Shown here piece by piece: positions 54,361 to 64,000 of a DNA stretch of 64,000 nucleotides. The translations under genes and the position numbers were made by a program. Position 1 is the stretch's first letter, and the number at the start of each line of letters is the position of its first letter. Source of the DNA: Prostheceraeus crozeri (lineage: Eukaryota > Platyhelminthes > Polycladida > Euryleptidae); contig CAJQUW010006363.1 in the NCBI GenBank assembly GCA_907163375.1, positions 327,501 through 391,500 of the forward strand. Direction: 5' to 3'. Under the pieces are notes generated by a model. That model was not told the DNA's origin, made no database searches, and saw nothing but the letters and a program-made list of their open reading frames with translations.

Positions 54361-55693
54361 TAGGGCTGTCCACCTTCGACTTCTTCAATAGTCGAATTAC
54401 ATTTGCTATATATTCGTGAGTGACTATTTACTATAATTCTGCTGATGATCCTGGATTGTTTACCTGTTCAATGACATTCAATTTAAATGATCATGCATGT
54501 TATGTGCTCTATTAACCAATTCTACTTGTTGCTTAGTTACATTGCCGTGGTCTGACCACAAGTAAATGAATACTTGTGCAAAATAGAATGACAAAGAAAT
54601 CAGCATACGTTGTCTAACCCTTTCTTGCTTGAAGACGTGTACTACACGTCTTTTGACATTGACGCAAAAGACGACTGTTTTTTGTGGCGGAAGACTGGGA
54701 TGACGGAAACGTGTTAAGTGACTGCAACTTGCTTGTCCGTCTAATTGACTTTATCGAGCAATTTTTGATGATTCGCACATAACTTCCTCGTCTGTATCAT
54801 CGGGACAAATTTTCAAAATACTTCTACGAAATTATGATAAAGCATGATCGTTGTTTCTAGGAATAATAAGAACAATATCATGAATAGTAGTTGGAAACGT
54901 ATTTGTTTCTAACAAGCCTCATATTTATAAACTTTTTATGTGGAACAAATGTGTTTGCGATTAGCAATGCTGCATGATGATAACTTAACTTTTGAGTGGG
55001 GCAGTTGAAAATGATTTTTAAAAAGATCAGCGATGTAGACCTGAAATTCTGAAATAATTTATGAATGAAATTGATTTAGCCTAATATAGTTGTCGTAAAT
55101 TAATAGGATATGCTGCATTTGGTGCGCTGTCTTCAGTTCTAAAGTGGTCGTTGATATGTATTTTTCTCAAATTGAAGGTTAGTGCACTAAAGACATGGGC
55201 CTATTACCTATCATAAAAGTAATATTGACGACTAAAAATAATTGAAATAAATATTTATGCGCATCTTCCACACTACAGAAACAATGCGCCAGTGTTGTAA
55301 GCAAACAATCTCGGAAAAGAGCAAACTTAGATAGATACAAAACCAGTTCTCACATTAAAAATACAGACAACTTTATATTATCAGATTTGTCTGAACTCAC
55401 TGAATTCAAAATTCGGCAAATTAACCCCCGAACGGCTAAAGGAAAATGTCAATGACGAAAGAACGTGCTGTACTGTACACGTCCTCGGCAGATACAACAA
55501 TGAAAATATCGACGTGTACTACACGTTCCCGTCATTTTGGACAAATAATTCATCGCAAAAACCGGCAGCTGATGCTTAAAGTTTTGGACGTGTATTACAC
55601 GTCCCCGTCATTTCCCAGAAACCCTGACGGCGTCAAGGAGGTAGTCAGTTTCCAAATTAGAGTCGACTAGTCGATAGTCGGTGGACAGCCCAA
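54361..55693. mobile_element. hAT-type element with perfect 8-bp target duplication
   Basis: Left end TAGGGCTGTCCACC, right end the complement of TTGGGCTGTCCACC (13 of 14 agree). GACAGCAG is duplicated exactly at 54353-54360 and 55694-55701. 1.33 kb without transposase. The interior holds the GACGTGTACTACACGTC palindromes listed separately, possibly from a second element nested inside. Confidence 0.88.
54617..55625. repeat. Recurring GACGTGTACTACACGTC palindromes
   Basis: The 17-bp palindrome occurs at about 54645 and, with one or two changes, at 55513 and 55589. A looser version, GTGCTGTACTGTACAC, lies at 55464. The copies are often followed by CCCGTCATTT or TTTTGACATT. TAACCCTTTCTTGC at 54617 and TTAACCCCCGAACGG at 55422 recall piggyBac ends, but no matched pair was found. 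Confidence 0.65.
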
Positions 55694-55701
55694 GACAGCA
55701 G

Positions 55702-57839
55702 CAAGAAAAAGCAAGAGGAAGCAGATCGAGGCAAGGTGAATAACAGCAAGAGGAAATGGAGAGAAAGCATGCTCTCACAGTGAATGCAATAACTAGCTTG
55801 AACATTATATTAAATGAAGCACAAGAAATCAGATTTGCCTCATCAGTCTGTTCGGGCAAACTCTGTAAGTCAAACTCAAGGGAACAGGAAGAACTCAAAC
55901 ACAGGCATAAGTAAACCCCCTGGTTCCTGATCTCCTAACAAGTACATAAGTTATTCATTTGTTGCTAGATGGTCAATATCCTCACCAATGTTTTCTAGCC
56001 TCTTTTTCACTAATCGTATACATTCTTGGAATATAATGCGCTGTGTCGATGCAATTTCTCACGTCTTTCCAAACGTATGGACTTCAGATGCTATTATGAG
56101 GAGTGTAAAATAAAGTCACTGACAGGAAAATTCAAACAGTAAAGAGAATTTTCTTTTTTATTGGATCATAAAACCTATCTACAGTTTGTAGAAAAATATG
56201 GTGACATTGTGCAAATTGTGTGTCCAGTGATAGAAACAACAAAAGCAAAAGTAGATAATGGCAAGCAATTTTCCGGCAGAAACATTTGCACATAGTTCAT
56301 GTAAATACAACTTTCCAGGAGTACATTTCAGAATTTGAAAAGCGTGAGGCATGAATAAGTTAGCTCATTTGCTAGTATATGTTATGTCAGCAATAAATGT
56401 CCATTACACGAAATCAATTATTTCAATGTCTTCATTGCAACCAAGACGTTTATTTAACGATAACGTCAATTAGACAATCTAACTCAGGAGCACGTGAGAA
56501 AATACCGTCTCAGAAAATATTCATGCAGGATATCCATCCCAGCCAACTTATGAAGGCAGTTGAAGTGAATCCAAACATGTGGCTGAGCTGAATATCCATG
56601 ACTCCGCTAGGTCAACGTGCCAATTGCTTGGCGGTACTCGCAAGCCGTGATAGGATCTCAGAAAAGTCAAGGTGAAGGCATAGGACCAAGGACGAAGGAA
56701 GAGACAAGAACATCTACAGTCGTAGGACTCAATATTCATGAGAAATGCAGGTCCAGAAGGTCGTCTGTTCGGAATTCAGCGGCTCTATGATCCCTCCTTT
56801 ATGTCATTTGGCCTCTCATTATGGCTCATTGCCAATCAACTTGCCGAGGGAAAGAAACTTCCAGAAATCAGCAAAGAACAGTTAAAAAGTTGGTCACAAA
56901 CAGTTTTGACCATTTCCTGTCGAGGATAGTGCATGGTTTTGAAAACCGACCATGGAAAATTCATGGTACTCAAATTATGAAGAAGCTATTATCAGCGCAA
57001 ATATATAGAGAAAAATATGAAGATAACATTAGGGTCCTGTACTGTATAATCATTTTCGCACAGGCTAAATATGAAGTTCTGTATCAACAAAAAACAGAAA
57101 AAATAAAACGTTCAAGAAAATTAAGATAGCCAAATAACTTCCATTATAGAAACTCGGATGAACTTGCAGACAAGGAAAACATGAGCCCGTAAGTCGATAT
57201 CTTGCAGCTGCAGCTTATAACACTTTCTTAACCTTGCATTTCTTAGATTTGAGATTTCTGTCATTATTTCATTCGTTCAATCATGTATAGTAAACATCGA
57301 AGAGATACACCTGTTCGAAGATTGACTGTTCATCTCGTCTACGATACTTTTACAGTGCACATCCTGATCGCTACAGGCTGTTTGGTGTACCAGACAAACA
57401 TTTTGATGAACAAAAATTCATTCGAATTCCTTCATCACTGCAATAAGATCGGCTTTACCTCGTTAACAGAATTTCTGAATCACTGTCAATTTGGTCTGAT
57501 AATTAGTGGGTCCTTATAAGTTCAAGATGTCCATTCATGTATTTAAGAATCACTTGTGACTTCTTTTCGTCAAGTTTCAAAGCATCATGGAATCTGTTGA
57601 ATTAAAAAAATCAGGGGACAACGATCCCTATTCTGAACTTGATGCATGGAAATGATTCAGCATCTGAGTTGATTAATGAACTTCTAGATGATATACATGT
57701 AGATAGTAACAATAGCTTTCTTATCTAGAAGTCCATGGTTGTTTCCATCTAAAATAGATAGACTCATAGATAGATAAACTTATATAGATGAATTTGTAAC
57801 AAGTATAATTACGATAAAGAATCGTCACAATAAATAAGT
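55702..57839. other. No gene recognised
   Basis: Begins purine-rich (AAGCAAGAGGAAGCAG). Open frames at 56397, 56738, 56821 and 57283 have no recognisable content. TAGATAGA/TAGATGAA-type low-complexity DNA lies around 57740-57800. Confidence 0.4.
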
Positions 57840-58070
57840 AAGTAAATGAATGATCCTTGTTTATACTCGGAAGCACATTAGGCACGAAGCCTTCCATGTG
57901 ACAGAGTTGTCATTTATCTCTATCTCAATCTTCTTGTGCTGAGTGTTTAGAAAGAATGCTGAGTGACACTATTTTAAAAGTCCTAAGTTTGACCCGACCA
58001 AGGTTCGAACTAAGGTATGCCGGTCGCAGAGTGAGCACTCTACCACAAGGCCACTGAGACGGTGGACTAA
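57840..58070 (-). mobile_element. tRNA-derived SINE
   Basis: On the - strand from about 58065, the head reads GTCTCAGTGGCCTTGTGGTAG (Pol III A box TGGCCTTGTGG), followed about 45 bases later by TAGTTCGAACCTTGG (B box) and then GGTCGGGTCAAACTTAGGAC. This arrangement is tRNA-like, but the acceptor stem does not close, so it is a SINE rather than a tRNA gene. The tail runs through TTTTAAAATAGTGTCACTCAG. The 3' limit near 57840 is approximate. Confidence 0.6.
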
Positions 58071-58135
58071 TCATACAATAAGTAGTAGTTACGATGTGAA
58101 CAGTAGAGTTAAGCAATAAATCGTTGAGTTGAGAG

Positions 58136-59721
58136 CAGGGGTTATCAAAATTGATTGATTGCTGCTACAAAAAATTTCAATTAATTGATTTATGTAATAA
58201 AAAATAATTGCGATTGATCGATTCGTGTCAGCCCATAGAGTAAGTATATTAGGTAGAGTAGCAACTCAGTACTAATTAAATCCTCAATGTGCATGCAGTT
58301 TCAATTTTATTAAATGAACTCGAGTTGAATGCCAATGGGTACTGATATTAAATGTGAGAAATGCAAATTTTTCAACTTTTCAAGAAATTGCCACAGAATT
58401 GACTGATCATGATAGCAATCCAGAAGGAATAATAGCATTTTGCAATTCCTCCGTGTCATGACAGCCTTGGAGAGGTAATGTTTGTCAAATTAGCAATTCG
58501 AAAGTTGCAATTACTTTAATGCTCAAACTTAAACTTCTGAATAAGAGTATTTTCGTAAGCGTGATCATGTCACAAAGCAAAATGATCATGCCACTGGAAG
58601 AGCAAAATAAAAACCAAAGACAATGATCACAATTAACTTAAAAACATGTAAATGGGTCCATATTACTATTCAGATTCAAGAAATGAAATAAAAATTTAGT
58701 GAATCATAAAATCATACCGACGAAAATGGAATTAAAAACTCATAATTTCAGTCAATAAGTACTATGAGATGTGGTTCATGAATTGCCTTTGATAATCAGC
58801 TTCCACTTAATTAAGATGCTTGTTAGCAAATATTCAAAAATTTCATACTACTTATAAATTGTGTTCATGTCGATAGTATATAAACACAGGAAAAATTTGC
58901 AAACATTTAGCTTTTTGCACAAAAAACTGCACAAATAATTTTTTGGATCGCAGGAACGTGATGTTCGCAAAAACTGAATTTCTTCATACAAAAACTTTCA
59001 CTGTATATAGATACTTTTTTGAGTCGACACTCTACCTAATATACTTACTCTATGTGTCAGCCAATAACTGCAATTAATTGATTGATTGATCAGTGTTTTA
59101 ATGAGGAAGACACTTTGACTGATTCACTTGCAACGCCGTCACTTATCACCATCATAGGAAAAACATCCCACTTTCAGTGATTTATTTAGATACTAAAGCT
59201 TACTAAACATATCCTATTCACAACTGATCGCTTTTAGGGTTCTAATCAGAAACTATTTGGTGCATAACGTAGGCTATATAACATCTCCACATTACAATAC
59301 TACCATGATAGCTTTTGAAACTCCATTACATGCATATGTAATATTATATGTACCTGTTATCATTCATTCACTTGCTTCAATAAATGATTATCACTGTAAT
59401 TGTGATGCATGAATGTAATTTTGCAATTAAATTTATCAATATTCACATCCAATTAAGAATACAGTTTCATGTATTTCATGCAATGGGAACACTCAAATCA
59501 CTATCCAATTCGAAAAGCCATTATGCGATTTGTGAAGCATACAGACTCATGTAGCCTAATCCATTAATTTGGAGCAACAGAGTGAAAAAATTAAAATCAA
59601 GAATTAGTCTATTCAAACGGTGATGATAAATTATTGCAATTCATTGATTGCTTACTGTTGCAATGAAAATTAATTGATTGTTTGCCCAAAATTAATTGGA
59701 ATTAATTTGTGATAACCGCTG
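58136..59721. mobile_element. hAT-like non-autonomous element, interrupted
   Basis: Ends CAGGGGTTATCAAAATT and the complement of CAGCGGTTATCACAAATT. TGAGAG directly abuts both outer ends, a 6-bp direct repeat. The interior is rich in ATTGATTGATTG and contains the CATAGAGTA element at 58234-59054, which is therefore younger. No transposase. Confidence 0.65.
58234..59054. mobile_element. CATAGAGTA-family TIR element, complete copy
   Basis: 821 bp with 26-bp terminal repeats that look identical (outer part CATAGAGTAAGTATATTAGG). TGTCAGCC is duplicated exactly at 58226-58233 and 59055-59062. An 8-bp duplication with CA ends fits the hAT or P superfamilies; I cannot choose between them. Non-coding. 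Related to 2530-3328, 51938-52270 and the 45-bp copy at 62387. Confidence 0.92.
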
Positions 59722-59729
59722 TGAGAGGG

Positions 59730-60837
59730 TGAGTGAAATATCGTCACGATTTTATAATTGCCGTAATGGTCTATTGAGAACACAAGGTCTTCAAAAGGTT
59801 ACAGAGCCTTACACTGTGTTTGCTGCGTATTTTTGGCTAAGAAAGTTGCATCAGTAATCAAGAGCTCAAATCTTTGAGGACGTGACTCGGTGCTTCCTCG
59901 TTTAATGGAATAATAACACCTTCAACTAGAATTCGTGTCAAAGCATTGCTGACCTTATCAAAAGTACGTGACTAATACGCCTATCATGATATATTCAAGC
60001 AACCTGATTTCAGCTGTATTTACCTCATCTCGTGATGACAGTAGATAAATTCAGACATAGCCCTTTATGCCTTTACTCACGGCTGCAGAAGCTGCGAAGG
60101 TAAGATTCTACTTTCCTCAAGATATTTTGAAAATCTTTATTTGAGACTCTTGCAGAAACTCTCTGAATTTCAATAATAAATAGATTTCAAACGATGGCGA
60201 TTTAATGTCAGATATCATTTAAAAACTACTCAAGCTTCTATTTTCGGACAACTTCGGACCTAGCATTGTCTGTATCTCAGAGTTGTCCGCATCTTAGGAA
60301 ATTCACTATATTCAGTATTTTTCCATATTAATACTTCTACAAACTATTTGTAATTATTGCAGAGTAAAACATGTGTAGAAAAAGTAGTAGTTCTACATAT
60401 GCTTGTAATTATTAAAACATATGCTGTAACTTCATCCGTTTTCATACCCTCTTGTTTACCTACGAATCAAAGCATCAGGCAAAAACATTGGTGAAATTAG
60501 CACATAAAATGACAAACCATGCTGAAAATACATTGTATGGAAGTTCTATGAACTCACAATATCAATTTAAAAACACTAAGCATACTATTCAATAAGAAAA
60601 AGGTACTGCATTGCAACAGTCACACAATACAAAAATATTCAAGAAAGCGATTTCTTGAACAGCCATTAATGATAAGAAGGGATGAAAAAAAATTTGTGTA
60701 GAACCTCGATGTGTTTATGCTGTCCTTTTACAGATCACCGTTGCCATCTGCTCTACTTTCGAATGTGGTCAAGTATTGCATTATGATTCATTGAAGTTGA
60801 CCTACTATTGATAGAATAATCCACGAGTATACGTGTG
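59730..60837. other. No gene recognised
   Basis: AT-rich stretch within the presumed BCKDHB intron. Nothing supported. Confidence 0.4.
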
Positions 60838-61000
60838 TGAAGTTAGCACCGCCACTCAGCACCGCCATCTTGAAAATAGAATGTGCCACTCAAATAAACC
60901 TAACAGATCCATGCATTTGGTGTGTGCCAGCATGTGCCACCCATTATTTTTAAAGAATTCCTCCTAGTTTAGGAGAAATCGCTGGTTGAAAGTTCGACAT

Positions 61001-61527
61001 GGCGGTGATGTGAAGTTAGCACCGCCACTAAAATTTTTTTTCCAAAATACACAATCAAAACATACGAAACACGCACAACAGATAGAAGACCATCAAAAAC
61101 ATTGTGCCAGCAAGTTTCAGCACCTAACACCCCGTACTTCCGGAGAAATCAGTCCCCGAAACCACAAAATGGCGGTGATGTGAAGTTAGCACCGCCACTG
61201 AAGTCTTTTTTTAAAATACGCAAATAAAACGTACGAAGCAAGAACAGCAGATAGGAGACCATCAAAAACATTGTGCCAGCAAGTTTCTTCTCCTAAGACG
61301 CCGTACTTGCGGAGAAATTAGCCCCCGAAAGCTCAATGCGCTGGCGGTGATGTGAAGTTAGCACCGCCATCTTGAAAAATGGAATGTGCCAGTCAAACCA
61401 ACGGTCAGAATCGATCTAGATGGAGTGTGCCAGCATGTGCCGCGCGTTTATTTCAAGAAAAACCCACCACGGTCGGTGGAAAACCAACTCGGAAGCTCAA
61501 TGGCGGTGATGTGAAGTTGGCACCCTC
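61001..61527. repeat. Left-arm tandem units with GGCGGTG/CACCGCC hairpins
   Basis: Four units with periods of 170, 172 and 159 bp; a partial one precedes at 60838. Units share CAAAAACATTGTGCCAGCAAG and GGAGAAAT blocks in part; the 61343 unit instead has GTGTGCCAGCATGTGCC. In the last unit the hairpin has decayed to GGCACCCTC. Confidence 0.9.
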
Positions 61528-62386
61528 AGTGAATGTTTTTTCCAAAATTGGGACCACTCAATGGAGGTATTGTAAAATTTTCCACTTCAACATTAAGCCG
61601 TTTACTTACTGGCTATACAGATATCAATGCAAATGCGAATATCTCGACAGGTGAATACCGTCATGTGCCTGAACTGTTAACAGAAAGCTGAAGCTATTAC
61701 TTCGTTCAAAACTCTGTAAGACAGTGAAGGCATTTGACGAGTATATGCAATGGCATAACTAGGAAGACTTACTTTCTTATTAAAGGCCATTGATGAATAG
61801 CATTCGATTCGTTTATGTTTCCCCGCATGAAGGAGGAGAGTTCGCGACTTACAACGGCAAAACTATTGGTAATAGTTTGAATTTTTCATTTGACCAACGA
61901 CGTCCCATGATTGGTCAGTTTTCGGTTACCATATGATCAATATATCAATAAACATTTTCATCTGTTTGCCTTGGAAAATATATTCACGGCATGCGATTAA
62001 TTACAGCCTGTACAACTTAAAACAAGAATGATTAAATAAATGTGTTTATGAAATAATGAAAATACTCTACGAATAGATTAGATATTGTGACTTCTAGCTA
62101 GATCATATGAAGTAGATGAGTCTCAATATCCCTTTAATTTTGATTATGCTTGCACATCCAGTGAATCAGAAATTCTTGAAGTCAATTGAAACATTGATAG
62201 AAAACAATTTTGGCAATATCTACAACATTATTAGTGTCATGATGTGCGTACATCTTTATCACATTTGATGATCTTGATGAACAATTGAAGCAATAACATT
62301 AGGAGATCGAAGGGCATATTTCCAGTGTTGTCAGACTGCTTCATCGAAGAAGCATGATGCTCAATTGAGTTTGTGGTGCTTTCAAA

Positions 62387-62431
62387 CATAGAGTAGGGAT
62401 ATATGGGATATCCTAATATACTTACTCTATG
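62387..62431. mobile_element. 45-bp TIR-only element of the CATAGAGTA family
   Basis: Starts CATAGAGTAGGGATATATGG and ends TAATATACTTACTCTATG, so only the two terminal repeats remain, back to back. CTTTCAAA and CTTTCCAA flank it (7 of 8 agree), an 8-bp duplication like that of the full copy at 58234. It lies in the loop of the foldback element. Confidence 0.8.
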
Positions 62432-64000
62432 CTTTCCAATGTGCGCAATCTTTTTTGGAAAGGAATTATCAAACTACATCGTTCAAACCATAGAGTAGGT
62501 TCTAACCTACAGTGGAAACAGATTCTCATTAAATTGAGGATGACCCAGCCTTCTTGACGATGGTTACCCATCGAGGTTTTGAAAAACATTCGAAGGGCTG
62601 GTTTGTATAACCCAATTAATTGTCTGGAAAATTTTTATCTCTTCTCTCGATCTGCACAAAATTGCGGGAATTTTTAGAATTCCACAGGTGTGTGTTAAAC
62701 ACATCTATTTAATCATTCTTGTTTTAAGTTGTACAGGCTGTAATTAATCGCATGCCGTGAATATATTTTCCACGGCAAACAGATGAAAATGTTTATCGAT
62801 ATATTGATCATATGGTAACCGAAAACTGACCAATCATGGGACGTCGTTGGTCAAATGAAAAATTCGAACTATTACCAATAGTTTTGCCGTTGTAAGTCGC
62901 GAACTCTCCTCCTTCATGCGGGGAAACATAAACGAATCGAATGCTATTCATCAATGGCCTTTAATAAGAAAGTAAGTTTTCCTAGTTATGCCATTGCATA
63001 TACTCGTCAAATGCCTTCACTGTCTTACAGAGTTTTGAACGAAGTAATAGCTTCAGCTTTCTGTTAACAGTTCAGGCACATGACGGTATTCACCTGTCGA
63101 GATATTCGCATTTGCATTGATATCTGTATAGCCAGTAAGCAAACAATTTAATGTTGAAGTGGAAAATTTTACAATACCTCCATTGAGTGGTCCCAATTTT
63201 GGAAAAAACATTTACTGGCGGTGCCAACTTCACATAACCGCCATTGAGCATTCGGGTTGGTTTTCCACCAACTGTGGTGGGTTTTTCGTGAAATAAACGA
63301 GTGGTACATGCTGGCACACTCCATCTAGATCGATTCTGACCGTTGGTTTGACTGGCACATGCATTTTTCAAGATGGCGGTGCCAACTTCACATCACCGCC
63401 AGCGCATTGAGCTTTCGGGGGTTAATTTCTCCGCAAGTACGGCGTCTTAGGAGAAGAAACTTGCTGGCACAATGTTTTTGATGGTCTCCTATCTGCTGTT
63501 CTTGCTTCGTACGTTTTATTTGCGTATTTAAAAAAAAGACTTCAGTGGCGGTGCTAACTTCACATCACCGCCATTTTGTGGTTTCGGGGACTGATTTCTC
63601 CGGAAGTACGGGGATTTAGGTGCTGAAACTTGCTGGCACAATGTTTTTGATGGTTTTTTATCTGTTGTGCGTGTTTCGTATGTTTTGATTGTGTATTTTG
63701 GAAAAAAAATTTTAGTGGCGGTGCTAACTTCACATCACCGCCATTTTGTGGTTTCGGGGACTGATTTCTCCGGAAGTACGGGGAGTTAGGTGCTGAAACT
63801 TGCTGGCACAATGTTTTTGATGGTCTTCTATCTGTTGTGCGTGTTTTGATTGTGTATTTTGGGAAAAAATTTTAGTGGCGGTGTTAACTTCACATCACCG
63901 CCATGTCGAACTTTCGAGCATCGATTTTTCCTAAACTAAGCGGAATTCTTTCAAAATAGTGAGTGGCACATGCTGGCACACTGCATCTAGATCGATTCTG

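Larger units (their letters stand above)
60838..64000. mobile_element. Large foldback element with tandem-repeat arms, cut by the window edge
   Basis: The left arm, 60838-62048, and the right arm, 62696 to beyond 64000, are inverted copies with few differences; 647 bp of unique loop lies between. The outer part of each arm is built of 158-172 bp units that all contain GGCGGTGATGTGAAGTTAGC followed by ACCGCCA, itself a small hairpin. Units start at 61001, 61171, 61343 and 61502 on the left, and at 63217, 63375, 63547, 63717 and 63877 on the right. The right arm has one more unit of the 61001 type. Mirror-image frames at 61379-61654 and 63090-63371 come from the arms. No transposase. The outer end and target duplication lie outside the window. 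Confidence 0.88.

Noticed and set aside
62507-62535. A second CATAGAGTAGG end in the foldback loop, possibly another TIR-only element
   Set aside because: The facing end (ACCTACAGTGG) departs from the family end and no flanking duplication is visible.

Overview
This is a window of an animal nuclear genome, almost certainly an invertebrate. Genes are split by large introns with canonical GT..AG borders. The base composition is AT-rich. Penelope-like elements with GIY-YIG domains, hAT, piggyBac, Tc1, Ty3/gypsy and LINE relics are interleaved, and short AGGCCTA motifs are scattered throughout. A marine invertebrate is a reasonable guess, but the phylum cannot be fixed from this sequence alone. 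Nothing prokaryotic (operons, ribosome binding sites, CRISPR) is present.

Three host genes are supported by conserved protein sequence with matching splice sites. EIF3F (translation initiation factor 3 subunit F, + strand, 3907-22996) has three coding exons and a 17 kb first intron full of transposon debris. TENT5/FAM46 (non-canonical poly(A) polymerase, + strand, 33623-41967) has two coding exons around a 7 kb intron. BCKDHB (branched-chain 2-oxoacid dehydrogenase E1 beta) is represented by its terminal exon only, on the - strand at 52732-52872; the rest of the gene should lie to the right, probably beyond the window. TENT5 and BCKDHB are tail to tail. As I recall, human TENT5A and BCKDHB are neighbours in the same convergent arrangement, so this may be old linkage.

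Most of the rest is mobile DNA, and many insertions can be dated relative to one another by nesting. In EIF3F intron 1: a hAT-type element with perfect 8-bp target duplications (4046-5083), a Penelope-like element broken by 2.9 kb of other repeats (5385-9085), a hAT (10854-15483) that carries a structurally intact Tc1 element (11077-12694), and a TA-flanked foldback element (17206-18101). Between EIF3F and TENT5: a hAT MITE (25987-26655) and a three-level nest, in which a TA-flanked terminal-inverted-repeat element (27147-31789) contains a gypsy-like LTR element (27572-30884), which contains a core-deleted piggyBac (28108-29638). A diverged copy of the outer element follows.

Downstream of TENT5 there is a foldback element, probably inside its 3' UTR (42257-43000). 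Then comes another nest: an element with CCCAGTG ends contains a hAT (48480-51746), which contains a nearly full-length but broken piggyBac (48592-50819). To the right of the BCKDHB exon lie a hAT (54361-55693), a tRNA-derived SINE, and a hAT-like element (58136-59721) with a TIR element inside it. The window ends in a large foldback structure (60838 to past 64000). Its 1.2 kb arms are built of 158-172 bp units, each carrying a GGCGGTG/CACCGCC hairpin, and its loop holds a 45-bp element made of nothing but two terminal inverted repeats.

The host genes do not form a functional pathway with one another. The only transposase here that looks intact enough to work is the Tc1 enzyme at 11509-12540.
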